From Bacteroides faecium (GTDB lineage Bacteria; Bacteroidota; Bacteroidia; Bacteroidales; Bacteroidaceae): a DNA stretch of 64,000 bases. This document shows, piece after piece, positions 16,834-24,408 of the stretch. A program made the position numbers and the translations under genes. The stretch spans positions 1-64,000 of the forward strand of contig NZ_CP050831.1 in assembly GCF_012113595.1 (NCBI RefSeq), given 5' to 3'. The notes under the pieces were generated by a model. That model was not told where the DNA came from and ran no database searches. It was given only the letters and a program-made list of their open reading frames with translations. Every line of letters begins with the position of its first letter. Within the stretch, counting starts at the first letter, position 1.

Positions 16834-17703
16834 TTAGTCTAAAATCTTCACGCGGATATTGCGGAACCAAACATCATCACCGTGATCTTGCAATCCGATA
16901 AATCCTTCATGGTTTTCGCCACCGCAATTGTTCAGCAATTCAAATGCCAAAGGCCATTTGTCTTCGCTAAACTTGCTTGCCTGCAACATATCCGTCCACT
17001 GTTTTGTCCACAGGTGATATTCCAATACGTTTTCATCGTTTTGTCCATGAACAACCGTGCCTTTATAAACCATAACCTTCGCCTTGTTCCATTCACCGAA
17101 CGGTTTAGAGTTTTGAGGAACTGCCGGAATCATGTCATACAGAGAAGCTGACTGGCGGTTGTTATCCTTACCCAATTTGGCATCCGGATGATTGGTATTG
17201 TCCAATATCTGATATTCGGGCGCAGAGATATAAATAGGTTCGAGCACGTCGTTACCATCTTTATCCTTAGAAGTAATTTCCTGAGCCAGATACAAGATAC
17301 CTGAATTACTGCCTTTAGCAACTTTCCATTCCAGTTCCAGTTCAAAGTTTTTAAACTTATGCGCAAAAATCAAGTCGCCACCGTCACCGTCCTGCGCTTC
17401 ACCGCCACCGGTTCCATTGAATTTGATGCAGCCATCTTCAATTGTCCACTTGGTAGGAACACGGTCCTTACCATAACCACGCCATCCGTTAAACGTTTCA
17501 CCGTCAAAGATAGTGATGTAACCATCCTTATCGACAGGTAAATTCAAGCTGTCTGCTTCCACTGCTTTCAATGATTTAGAATAAGACAATGCAACCTTGT
17601 CTGATGTCTGCTCGCCTTGAGCATTTCCGGCTTTCTGACCGCCACAAGAAGTGAAAACTCCCGCAACCAGGCAACAAGCCAAAGGATAAAATACTTTTTT
17701 CAT
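16834..17703 (-). CDS. DUF1080 lipoprotein, probable 3-keto-glycoside hydrolase/lyase
   Basis: The 289-residue protein has a lipoprotein signal with lipobox FTSC (Cys19 in VFTSCGG) and one DUF1080 (3-keto-disaccharide hydrolase) domain of concanavalin-like jelly-roll fold. Recognisable family segments are ITIFDGETFNGWRGYG, GGDLIFAHKFKNFELELEWKVAKGSNSGI and GFIGLQDHGDDVWFRNIRVK. The family is named for cleavage of glycosides oxidised at C3 of the non-reducing sugar, by elimination or hydrolysis. Together with the adjacent Gfo/Idh dehydrogenases this gives an oxidise-then-cleave route. It probably faces the periplasm or outer surface. The cluster matches by gene order, from memory, the B. thetaiotaomicron BT2156-BT2160 region. 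Confidence 0.85.
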   Translation of the reverse strand: MKKVFYPLACCLVAGVFTSCGGQKAGNAQGEQTSDKVALSYSKSLKAVEADSLNLPVDKDGYITIFDGETFNGWRGYGKDRVPTKWTIEDGCIKFNGTGGGEAQDGDGGDLIFAHKFKNFELELEWKVAKGSNSGILYLAQEITSKDKDGNDVLEPIYISAPEYQILDNTNHPDAKLGKDNNRQSASLYDMIPAVPQNSKPFGEWNKAKVMVYKGTVVHGQNDENVLEYHLWTKQWTDMLQASKFSEDKWPLAFELLNNCGGENHEGFIGLQDHGDDVWFRNIRVKILD

Positions 17704-17737
17704 GATATTATTCTGTTATTTGATTAGGATATTCTTT

Positions 17738-19225
17738 TTATCTCGGCATATCAGGCAGTCTCCAGCCTTCACGATAGTTGTGCTTCACCAGTTCGGCAGC
17801 GAATTGTTTCGCGTTCACCGGTTCTGTCCAAGTCTTATCAAAAGTAGGATGACCGTTATGAATCTTAAAGCCATCTTTTATACAAGTTCTGATAGTTTCA
17901 TTATCACCGATGTTGGTAAAACACATATTAGCACCATCCCACTCCAAAGTCTTGTTCAAAGCTTGCAGACGGATAGCCAATACTCCCATTACTACCATTT
18001 CATTCATCGGCCCTGCTTCGGAGAAATCAGATTTAGTCATGACACGGCTTGACTTATCTTCTTTACAAGCACGCACCCAGTCCATTTCGTGACCACCATT
18101 CATAGCATTAGGTACACGACGGCAAACTTTCGGAGCATTAGGTGTACGACCGGAAAGCAGCCAAGGATTCTGTCCATAACATCCGCAAATCAAAGTATCT
18201 TTCGTTCCGTGGAAAATAGTCAGACCACCACCACTTTGCATCAGTTGTTTACCTTGTGGGAATCCTTTCGGACGTTCAGGCATCATACCACCATCATACC
18301 AATGGATTTCAACTTCCGGAAGGGCCACTTTCGGCATATTATCACGGGCAGGGAAAATCATTTTCACATGCTGCGCCTGCGGAGCACAAGCACTCAGCAA
18401 CAAAGTAGAAGAACCTTCCACCTTAGTAGGATAACCCAGTTTTAAGGCTCTGAACGGTTGATGCAGGATATGGCACGCCATATCACCCAATGCACCTGTT
18501 CCATAATCCCACCATCCGCGCCAGTTCCAAGGATGATAAATTTCATTATACGGATTCAACTTAGCCGGGCCGGTAAACAAATCCCAGTTCAATGTACTTG
18601 GGATACGGTCTGCCTTTTCAGGAGCATTCAATCCTTGCGGCCAGATAGGACGGTCGGTAGCACATTCCACCTTAGTCACTTCACCGATTTCACCATTCCA
18701 TATCCATTCGCAAACCAAATCCGTGCCTTCGTCGGATGCCCCCTGATTACCCATCTGAGTAACAACACCGGTCGAAGCAGCCAGGTTAGTCAGCAAACGT
18801 GATTCATAAACCGAGTGAGTCAACGGCTTCTGACAGAATACGTGCTTACCCATTGTCATCGCATCGGCGGTAATAATAGCATGAGTATGGTCGGCAGTAG
18901 CAATAATTACCCCGTCGATAGATTTACCCATTTCATCGTACATCTTACGATAGTCCCAATATTTCTTTGCTTTCGGGAATTCGTCGAACACACCTTTTGC
19001 ATATCTCCAGTCCACATCGCAAAGAGCCACAATGTTTTCAGTGCCCTTCACTTTATTAATATTGGCATGTCCCATGCCACCAATCCCCACGGCTGCAAGA
19101 TTCAATTTATCACTGGGAGCCACATGACCGTGACTCATTCCTAAAATAGAACTCGGAGCAATGGTAATGCCTGCCAAAGCCATAGCGCCCGTTTTGAGAA
19201 AGTCTCTCCTTGAAATGTCTGACAT
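17738..19225 (-). CDS. Gfo/Idh/MocA family oxidoreductase with Tat-type signal
   Basis: The 495-residue protein begins SRRDFLKTGAMALAGITIAP, a twin-arginine-type signal, followed by a Rossmann domain (AAVGIGGMGHANINKVKG, then VALCDVDW) and the family's catalytic EKP-equivalent CQKPLTHSVYE near residue 130. The C-terminal half is the larger GFO-type domain found in glycoside-active members. As in glucose-fructose oxidoreductase, export in folded form would allow a tightly held NAD(P) to act in the periplasm. It probably oxidises C3 of a glycoside or re-reduces the product. It lies 34 bases upstream of the DUF1080 gene and 11 bases downstream of the second Gfo/Idh gene. Confidence 0.9.
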   Translation of the reverse strand: MSDISRRDFLKTGAMALAGITIAPSSILGMSHGHVAPSDKLNLAAVGIGGMGHANINKVKGTENIVALCDVDWRYAKGVFDEFPKAKKYWDYRKMYDEMGKSIDGVIIATADHTHAIITADAMTMGKHVFCQKPLTHSVYESRLLTNLAASTGVVTQMGNQGASDEGTDLVCEWIWNGEIGEVTKVECATDRPIWPQGLNAPEKADRIPSTLNWDLFTGPAKLNPYNEIYHPWNWRGWWDYGTGALGDMACHILHQPFRALKLGYPTKVEGSSTLLLSACAPQAQHVKMIFPARDNMPKVALPEVEIHWYDGGMMPERPKGFPQGKQLMQSGGGLTIFHGTKDTLICGCYGQNPWLLSGRTPNAPKVCRRVPNAMNGGHEMDWVRACKEDKSSRVMTKSDFSEAGPMNEMVVMGVLAIRLQALNKTLEWDGANMCFTNIGDNETIRTCIKDGFKIHNGHPTFDKTWTEPVNAKQFAAELVKHNYREGWRLPDMPR

Positions 19226-19236
19226 AATTATCTGTT

Positions 19237-20349
19237 TTAAGGGTTCGTTATTTGTGGAAGATTACTGTGCAGCAACCCATATCCATTTTTCATATTTCTT
19301 CTCCGTTCACGAATTTGTTCCAACGTGCGCAGATTACCGATAGCCGGCAGATCATGTGTACGTGTATCTTTCAGGAATGTCCATGCATATTCGGATGCAA
19401 TGGCCGAATCACGCATTAGCGGCAGGCGAGGACTACGTTGTCCGGTCACTACCGAATCAGCAAACAAGTCGCATAATACGTCGATATTCTTGCCACCGAA
19501 AGGCTGCTCCACCCGAAGTGTCTGATTCACCCCGTGCAGATCGACCACAGCAGTATTGAAGTCATGCGTCATGCGCACCACACCTTTCGTTCCGATTATA
19601 TCTACGTATGAATTATGTGTCTGGTCTTTAGACAATTGTCCATAAACAAAGCCTTGGGTAATATCAAAGACTACACCATTCTGAAAAGTACCGTGGCATT
19701 GCACCCACCAGGGATCTTTATAATTCCACATATTCACTCCTTGCGCATTCCATGTCCGGTAATCGCATCCGGCATACCAACGGGCAATGTCTACATAGTG
19801 CATTCCGCAATCATGGAAGGCGGGTCCTTCATATTCGTGACCTTCGCCCGGTGCCAGTCCGGGAGTCATATGGCAGATACGGATAATAGCCAACTCCCCG
19901 ATTTCTCCTTTTTGAATATATTCCTTCATCTGTTTATGATACCAGGAATTTCGCAGATACAGGTTCACGGTAGAAATAAGATTTGAGTTTTCCGTCATTT
20001 CCACGACCTTCCACTCATTCTCCATCGTATCCGCAACAGGTTTTTCTGAAATAATATGTTTTCCGTAGCGGATGGCTTTTTCAATCTGCTCCATTCGTGA
20101 GTCTGCCAAAGTGAAAAGTCCGACAACTTGCACACTTTCATCCTCAAAAATACATTGATTATTTTCTACTATAAGAGATTCCGGAGATAATTCTTTAGCT
20201 AATTGACGTGATTCCGGATCGGTATCACAAATATAAGCAATATTCCATCGCCCACTTTTCCGCATCGCTTCCCAATAGAATCTTCCCATTCTACCGAAAC
20301 CGATTATACCGACCTTGACTTTTGTGTCTACTGCAGATTGCGTGTCCAT
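19237..20349 (-). CDS. Gfo/Idh/MocA family oxidoreductase, cytoplasmic
   Basis: The 370-residue enzyme has an N-terminal Rossmann fold (VKVGIIGFGRMGRFYWEAM) and the catalytic-lysine motif ISEKPVADTMENE near residue 100, followed by an alpha/beta substrate domain with FHDCGMHYVDIARW. There is no signal peptide, unlike its neighbour. It therefore probably works on an imported product, for example reducing a keto-sugar back to an aldose. An earlier TTG at 20373 is possible, but the ATG at 20349 matches the family start. It is the first gene of the minus-strand unit, with a minus-7 box at 20431-20438. Confidence 0.9.
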   Translation of the reverse strand: MDTQSAVDTKVKVGIIGFGRMGRFYWEAMRKSGRWNIAYICDTDPESRQLAKELSPESLIVENNQCIFEDESVQVVGLFTLADSRMEQIEKAIRYGKHIISEKPVADTMENEWKVVEMTENSNLISTVNLYLRNSWYHKQMKEYIQKGEIGELAIIRICHMTPGLAPGEGHEYEGPAFHDCGMHYVDIARWYAGCDYRTWNAQGVNMWNYKDPWWVQCHGTFQNGVVFDITQGFVYGQLSKDQTHNSYVDIIGTKGVVRMTHDFNTAVVDLHGVNQTLRVEQPFGGKNIDVLCDLFADSVVTGQRSPRLPLMRDSAIASEYAWTFLKDTRTHDLPAIGNLRTLEQIRERRRNMKNGYGLLHSNLPQITNP

Positions 20350-20430
20350 AAAACATAGTGAATTTAAGTACAATAAATAGATAGGTTATCAATCTCTGTC
20401 ATCGGGCAGATGAATCGGAAACCGATAATG

Positions 20431-20438
20431 CAAAACTA
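20431..20438 (-). promoter_or_regulatory. Minus-7 box of the oxidoreductase cluster
   Basis: On the minus strand this reads TAGTTTTG, a perfect TAnnTTTG box, giving a leader of roughly 75 bases before the ATG at 20349. No TTTG minus-33 element is seen, consistent with an activator-dependent promoter. Confidence 0.5.
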
Positions 20439-20583
20439 ACCAAATAAGCAACGCTTTATTCGCCTTACACTATTTTATGTAGATATAATAATCCATTAAA
20501 CACCTAATAATAAGGCATTTACTACTTTTACAAGACCTAAAAAATGTAGATGATTTGGAATCGTTTTTTCTTTATAACGGCAA

Positions 20584-22248
20584 CTATTTCTCCTGAGTTG
20601 AACTTATTTTCATAATTTCATTCTCAAATTCGTCTCTGTCTACTGCCGCTTTATTTCTCATTTTCGTACGATAGTTGTACACCGTACTTGTAGAGCAACG
20701 AAGGAAATTGGCTATCTTTCCGCTGTCCGTAATCCCCAAACGCAAGAGGGCATAAATGCGAAGTTCCCGGTTCAAAAGTGCATCCGGTTTCAGGATAATT
20801 TTCTCCTCATCTTTCAGCAAAGCATTAAAATCAGAAACGAAAGTCGGATACAACCCCAAAAATACTTTATCGAAACGAGCATATAAGGCAGTTAGTTCTT
20901 CATCAATAAGTGCGGATGATTTCAATTTCTTAATCAATTCCTCATAGTATTTATTAATCGCATACTTATACAATGTATTCTGATATTTCTCCATCTTACT
21001 GATATAACTAAAACAAACATCGAAAAATTCAGCAATATAATGCTCCTTTACATTACTAATTTCGCACAACTGATTGTTCGTATCATTCAGTTGGTTATTC
21101 ATATGGTTCAGCTTATCGTTCAATCTCAAGAGTTTCTCATTACTCTGCGCCAATGCCTGCTTAATCCTTAAAATCTTCTTCATCTGAATATAAATACATA
21201 TCACCAACAAGACTAAAAGAAATAGGATAATACTTGTAGAAATAAGAAAGGTAGTCAAATTCGACCTGGACCTGGCCTGCTCTGTCTGATAAGCAGTATT
21301 AATAATGGCATTAAACTTATAAATTTCAATTGCCCTGAAATGAATACCCGAAGATATTACATCGTCAATAGCAGACTGTGTAAACTTGAATGCATCAGCT
21401 AAATTCTGCTCTTCATACTGTATCAATGCAAGAGCTTGCAGAGAAGCATTTTCCCTCGTTGCATTCCGGGTATCGGCAATAGCAGATAATATCAGGTATT
21501 TTTTCGCCTCATCATATTTCTTCTGATGCCTGCATAATCCCGAATACGAATGAGTAATCATAGCATAGGTAGGTGTTCCCACCTCCTCTATTTCCAGCAA
21601 TTCCTTGAAAATCTCTTTCGATTTTATGGTATCCCGCCATATATAATAAGATGCCTGATACATTCTATAATCTAAAGAAGTGTGATCGATGAGAGCAAAT
21701 AGCGAATCCTGATAAGCTGATTGTTGTTTTCCATACAGGTTGTTGGCAACCGAGATAGAATAATGTCCCCAAAAACTAGCATAAGTCTGATAATAAACAA
21801 TCAACAAATCTTTGGGAAGTTCTGATGACCTTATGCTCTTCAATATTATTTCCGCCTCCCTAAACCTGCCACACATCGAATATAAAAAACTCAGATTCAA
21901 AGACGACTGATTGATTAAATAGGTTTTATTCAACTGACGGGAGATTTCAATATTGCGATCGACATAATGAATGGCAGAATCAATATGAAATTTTTTATAT
22001 TCGTCATACAACCGAAGATTTATCCTATACTCTCCCTCAAGTGTCAAACCGGGGCTTTTCAACATACATTTTATCCGGTTGATTCTATCCTCTTTCTTTT
22101 GGACAAAGATATGTTTTTCATCTATCACCCTGCGCAAAGAATCAGTCAATAGTTTCAACTCATTGTTCGCATAAAGAATACTACCGATTCCTAAAGCAAT
22201 CAGTAGAAGCAAAAATTTCTTCTTCAAAAAACAATTGTTGAGTTTCAT
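20584..22248 (-). CDS. TPR-containing membrane-anchored HTH regulator (DUF6377-type)
   Basis: The 554-residue protein has an N-terminal signal/anchor (about 8-27), a periplasmic helical-repeat region resembling TPRs (about 60-320), one membrane helix near 334-356 (LISTSIILFLLVLLVICIYI), a coiled coil with repeated LNDxLNxMNNQLNDTNNQL, and a C-terminal helix-turn-helix segment near 500-545 (GITDSGKIANFLRCSTSTVYNYRTKMRNKA). This layout senses a periplasmic signal and transmits it to a cytoplasmic DNA-binding domain without phosphorelay. It lies beside and upstream of the oxidoreductase cluster on the same strand and is its likely regulator. The 234-base gap between them holds the cluster promoter. 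Confidence 0.85.
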   Translation of the reverse strand: MKLNNCFLKKKFLLLLIALGIGSILYANNELKLLTDSLRRVIDEKHIFVQKKEDRINRIKCMLKSPGLTLEGEYRINLRLYDEYKKFHIDSAIHYVDRNIEISRQLNKTYLINQSSLNLSFLYSMCGRFREAEIILKSIRSSELPKDLLIVYYQTYASFWGHYSISVANNLYGKQQSAYQDSLFALIDHTSLDYRMYQASYYIWRDTIKSKEIFKELLEIEEVGTPTYAMITHSYSGLCRHQKKYDEAKKYLILSAIADTRNATRENASLQALALIQYEEQNLADAFKFTQSAIDDVISSGIHFRAIEIYKFNAIINTAYQTEQARSRSNLTTFLISTSIILFLLVLLVICIYIQMKKILRIKQALAQSNEKLLRLNDKLNHMNNQLNDTNNQLCEISNVKEHYIAEFFDVCFSYISKMEKYQNTLYKYAINKYYEELIKKLKSSALIDEELTALYARFDKVFLGLYPTFVSDFNALLKDEEKIILKPDALLNRELRIYALLRLGITDSGKIANFLRCSTSTVYNYRTKMRNKAAVDRDEFENEIMKISSTQEK

Positions 22249-22270
22249 AATATTAGCGCAAGTATAATAA

Positions 22271-22305
22271 AAAAAGCGATTCGTTCAAAGAACAAATCGC
22301 TTTTT
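22271..22305 (-). terminator. Terminator of the rpsF-rpsR-rplI operon
   Basis: AAAAAGCGATT-C-GTTC and GAAC-A-AATCGCTTTTT pair around a 3-base loop. Read on the minus strand, the stem is followed by a T-run, so it ends the ribosomal protein transcript. Confidence 0.88.
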
Positions 22306-22328
22306 CATATATTGAAGTAAATTTGCTC

Positions 22329-22772
22329 TTATTCAGCAACTACCTCGAAAGGAATTTCTACCGAAACTTCCTTGTGAAGTTTAACTATCGCCTTGTAGCT
22401 ACCAACTTCTTTCACAGCGTCTTTTACAACGATGATCTTTCTGTCGATTTCGTGACCCAGCTTAGTCAATGCTTCAGCGATCTGGATGTTACCAACAGAA
22501 CCGAAGATAGTACCAGTTGAGCTAACTTTAGTTGCAATAGTCAAAGTTACGCCTTCCAACTTAGCAGCAGCAGCTTCAGCATCCTTCTTGATTTTCTCAA
22601 GCTTGTGAGCGCGTTGTTTCAGTTCTTCAGCCAACATTTTCTTTGCAGAAGGAGAAGCGATAACAGCTTTTCCAGTCGGGATCAGATAATTACGACCGTA
22701 TCCGGATTTCACGTTTACGATATCGTTCTTATATCCCAAGTTTACTACGTCTTCTTTTAAAATAATTTCCAT
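22329..22772 (-). CDS. rplI: Ribosomal protein L9 (bL9)
   Basis: L9 binds 23S rRNA domain V near the L1 stalk and helps keep the reading frame. The 147-residue product has the N-terminal domain signature MEIILKEDVVNLGYKNDIVNVKSGYGRNYLIP with the conserved G-Y-GRNYL, the long connecting helix and the C-terminal domain ending VSVEIPFEVV. It is the last of three genes in the order S6-S18-L9, lying 14 bases after rpsR and ending before a strong terminator. It has no unusual features. Confidence 0.98.
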   Translation of the reverse strand: MEIILKEDVVNLGYKNDIVNVKSGYGRNYLIPTGKAVIASPSAKKMLAEELKQRAHKLEKIKKDAEAAAAKLEGVTLTIATKVSSTGTIFGSVGNIQIAEALTKLGHEIDRKIIVVKDAVKEVGSYKAIVKLHKEVSVEIPFEVVAE

Positions 22773-22786
22773 ACTTTTCCTCCTTC

Positions 22787-23059
22787 TTATTTCATCATGT
22801 CAGTTACATAAGGCAGTAATGCCAAGTGACGAGCTCTCTTCACAGCCTGCGCGATACGACGTTGGAACTTCAAAGAAGTACCTGTGATACGACGCGGAAG
22901 GATTTTACCTTGTTCATTCAAGAATTTCTTCAAGAATTCAGGATCTTTGTAGTCGATGTAACGAATACCGCTCTTTTTGAAACGGCAGTATTTTTTCTTC
23001 TTAACGTCTACTGACGGCGGAGTTAAATATCTGATTTCTGATTGAGTCTGTTGTGCCAT
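22787..23059 (-). CDS. rpsR: Ribosomal protein S18 (bS18)
   Basis: S18 sits on the 30S platform as a heterodimer with S6. The 90-residue sequence contains the family core CRFKKSGIRYIDYKDPEFLKKFL, then GKILPRRITGTSLKFQRRIAQAVKRARHLALLPY. It lacks the full zinc-binding cysteine set, having a single cysteine in CRFKK. The gene is 3 bases after rpsF and 14 bases before rplI, which keeps the stoichiometric partners S6 and S18 in one transcript. Confidence 0.98.
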   Translation of the reverse strand: MAQQTQSEIRYLTPPSVDVKKKKYCRFKKSGIRYIDYKDPEFLKKFLNEQGKILPRRITGTSLKFQRRIAQAVKRARHLALLPYVTDMMK

Positions 23060-23062
23060 GAT

Positions 23063-23407
23063 TTAATCCTCCTTTTTGTTTGATTTAACACTTCTTCTTT
23101 TAGCAGCATATTCTGCAGCATACTTATCCATCTTGAAAGTCAAGAAGCGGATAACGCGTTCGTCACGACGGAAGTTTAGTTCCAGCTTGTCAATTACAGT
23201 AGGATCTGCATTGAACTCAACCAACTGATAAAAACCTGTAGACTTCTTCTGAATTGGATAAGCCAATTTCTTCAGTCCCCAGTTTTCCTCATTGATAATC
23301 TCAGCACCTTCAGCTTGAAGAATACCTTTGAATTTTTCTACCGCTTCCTTCATCTGAACATCAGACAAAACGGGAGTTAAAATGAAAACGGTTTCGTATT
23401 GATTCAT
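23063..23407 (-). CDS. rpsF: Ribosomal protein S6 (bS6)
   Basis: S6 partners S18 in the central domain of the 30S subunit. The 114-residue product starts MNQYETVFILTPVLSD and has the ferredoxin-like fold with LKKLAYPIQKKSTGFYQLVEF and LNFRRDERVIRFLTFKMDKYA. A lysine/arginine-rich tail ends the protein. It is the first gene of the operon, behind a consensus promoter. The leader is only about 40 bases and very AT-rich, and I could not recognise an S6:S18 autoregulatory leader structure in it. Confidence 0.98.
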   Translation of the reverse strand: MNQYETVFILTPVLSDVQMKEAVEKFKGILQAEGAEIINEENWGLKKLAYPIQKKSTGFYQLVEFNADPTVIDKLELNFRRDERVIRFLTFKMDKYAAEYAAKRRSVKSNKKED

Positions 23408-23453
23408 ACTTCGTTTAATTAAATAAATAATTTTTTATTTTTAAATGCGGGTG

Positions 23454-23484
23454 CAAAGTTAGGCAATTTATTTTGAACTACAAA
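23454..23484 (-). promoter_or_regulatory. Consensus promoter of the rpsF operon
   Basis: On the minus strand TTTG (23481-23484) and TAACTTTG (23454-23461) are separated by exactly 19 bases, the optimal Bacteroides spacing. It is the best-matching promoter in the window, as expected for a ribosomal protein operon. Confidence 0.85.
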
Positions 23485-23534
23485 TATTTAATCTTTTTTT
23501 GTATCCTAATGTAGGAATTATCCGCGAAGTGGCT

Positions 23535-23542
23535 TACCTTTG
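23535..23542 (+). promoter_or_regulatory. Minus-7 box of the marR gene
   Basis: TACCTTTG matches TAnnTTTG exactly and is 24 bases before the ATG at 23567. The alternative TTG start at 23540 lies inside it. No minus-33 TTTG is seen at 19 bases. Confidence 0.65.
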
Positions 23543-23547
23543 CAAAG

Positions 23548-23559
23548 TTGTTTAAACAA
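23548..23559. promoter_or_regulatory. Candidate MarR autoregulatory operator
   Basis: TTGTTTAAACAA is a perfect 12-base palindrome placed between the minus-7 box and the start codon, over the expected transcription start. MarR proteins typically repress their own genes from such sites, often with TTG...CAA half-sites. Confidence 0.45.
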
Positions 23560-23566
23560 TAATTTC

Positions 23567-24013
23567 ATGATAGAGCAATTCAACTTCGACATCCGGCTTA
23601 TTTTTGCCATATTGAATGGTAAGGTTTCTGCGGCAATCAACCGTAAACTGTACCGCAACTTCCGTCAGAACGGTCTGGAAATCAGTCCGGAGCAGTGGAC
23701 TGTACTTATTTTCCTGTGGGAAAAAGACGGTGTGACGCAACAAGAGTTGTGCAATGCAACTTTTAAGGACAAGCCCAGCATGACCCGTTTGATTGACAAT
23801 ATGGAACGGCAACACCTCGTTGTACGCATCTCTGATAAAAAAGACCGCCGCACCAACCTCATCCACCTCACCAAAGACGGGAAAGAGCTGGAAGAAAAAG
23901 CACGTATCATCGCCGGGCAGACTTTGAAGGAAGCACTTCACGGCATTACGCTTGAGGAACTAAGCATCGGACAGGAAGTATTGAAAAAGGTATTCTACAA
24001 CACGAAGGATTAG
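23567..24013 (+). CDS. MarR family transcriptional regulator
   Basis: The 148-residue winged-helix protein has the MarR arrangement: an N-terminal dimerisation helix (FDIRLIFAILNGKVSAAINRKLYRNF), the recognition segment QQELCNATFKDKPSMTRLIDNMERQHLVVR, the wing DKKDRRTNLIHLTKDGKELEEKA with the conserved DxRxxxxxLT, and a C-terminal dimerisation helix. MarR proteins usually repress stress, efflux or catabolic genes and release DNA on binding a phenolic or other ligand. The ATG is chosen because the longer frame begins at a TTG within the promoter box. The nearest same-direction gene is the 58-residue membrane protein downstream, a possible target. Confidence 0.92.
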   Translation: MIEQFNFDIRLIFAILNGKVSAAINRKLYRNFRQNGLEISPEQWTVLIFLWEKDGVTQQELCNATFKDKPSMTRLIDNMERQHLVVRISDKKDRRTNLIHLTKDGKELEEKARIIAGQTLKEALHGITLEELSIGQEVLKKVFYNTKD

Positions 24014-24038
24014 GCAGAGAAACAGCCCTTTAAATCAT

Positions 24039-24073
24039 AAAATCCACTAAATCCTATCTTTATAATGGATTTT
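24039..24073 (+). terminator. Terminator after marR
   Basis: AAAATCCA (24039-24046) pairs with TGGATTTT (24066-24073) and is followed by further T residues. Confidence 0.65.
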
Positions 24074-24094
24074 TTATTTAAATAATTTCGCCCG

Positions 24095-24113
24095 TTAAAG
24101 AATTATGCTTTAA
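24095..24113. promoter_or_regulatory. Palindrome at the promoter of the 58-residue membrane protein gene
   Basis: TTAAAG and CTTTAA are separated by AATTATG, and the right arm overlaps TAATTTG (24111-24117), a one-base-short minus-7 box. The 19-base size fits a MarR-type operator, but this is only a positional argument. Confidence 0.35.
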
Positions 24114-24153
24114 TTTGTGACTGGAATATAATAATCTATTAAAATACACACAC

Positions 24154-24330
24154 ATGAAAAGTTTATTAAAGAACTTGGGATTGATCTTAATCTTGGTCGG
24201 AGTAGTTATCCTGCTGGGCTGTTCCTTTACAGGTAATGTGAATGACAACGCTCTCTTGGGTACCTCGGTAGTACTGGTAGTACTGGGACTCATTTCTTAT
24301 ATCATTATCAATAAGAAGATCGCTGATTAA
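24154..24330 (+). CDS. Small two-helix inner-membrane protein (58 residues)
   Basis: The reading frame encodes MKSLLKNLGLILILVGVVIL followed by a second hydrophobic stretch LLGTSVVLVVLGLISYIII and a basic end NKKIAD. Two membrane helices joined by a short polar loop (SFTGNVNDNA) predict a hairpin in the inner membrane. Both ends carry lysines and would face the cytoplasm. The cysteine after LLG resembles a lipobox, but it lies at the end of helix 1 and is followed by a second helix, so lipidation is less likely. It is framed by a promoter-like palindrome and a perfect bidirectional terminator, which supports a real gene. No function is recognised. Confidence 0.75.
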   Translation: MKSLLKNLGLILILVGVVILLGCSFTGNVNDNALLGTSVVLVVLGLISYIIINKKIAD

Positions 24331-24344
24331 TTTCGTAGAAATCA

Positions 24345-24384
24345 ATAAAAAATCCCGGAAACGAATGTTTCCGGGATTTTTTAT
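24345..24384. terminator. Perfect bidirectional terminator between the small membrane protein gene and rprY
   Basis: Arms of 18 bases (24345-24362 and 24367-24384) are exact reverse complements around a GAAT loop, with a core TCCCGGAAAC/GTTTCCGGGA flanked by A6 and T6. Being symmetric, it serves both convergent genes. Confidence 0.95.
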
Positions 24385-24408
24385 TTGTAGTTATCGAATG
24401 TAATCTCA

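Noticed and set aside
23408..23453. S6:S18 autoregulatory leader
   Set aside because: The leader is short and AT-rich, and I could not identify the conserved stem with a CCG bulge.
24154..24330. Lipoprotein for the 58-residue gene
   Set aside because: The Cys follows LLG but sits at the end of the first helix, and a second helix plus basic tail fits a two-pass membrane protein better.
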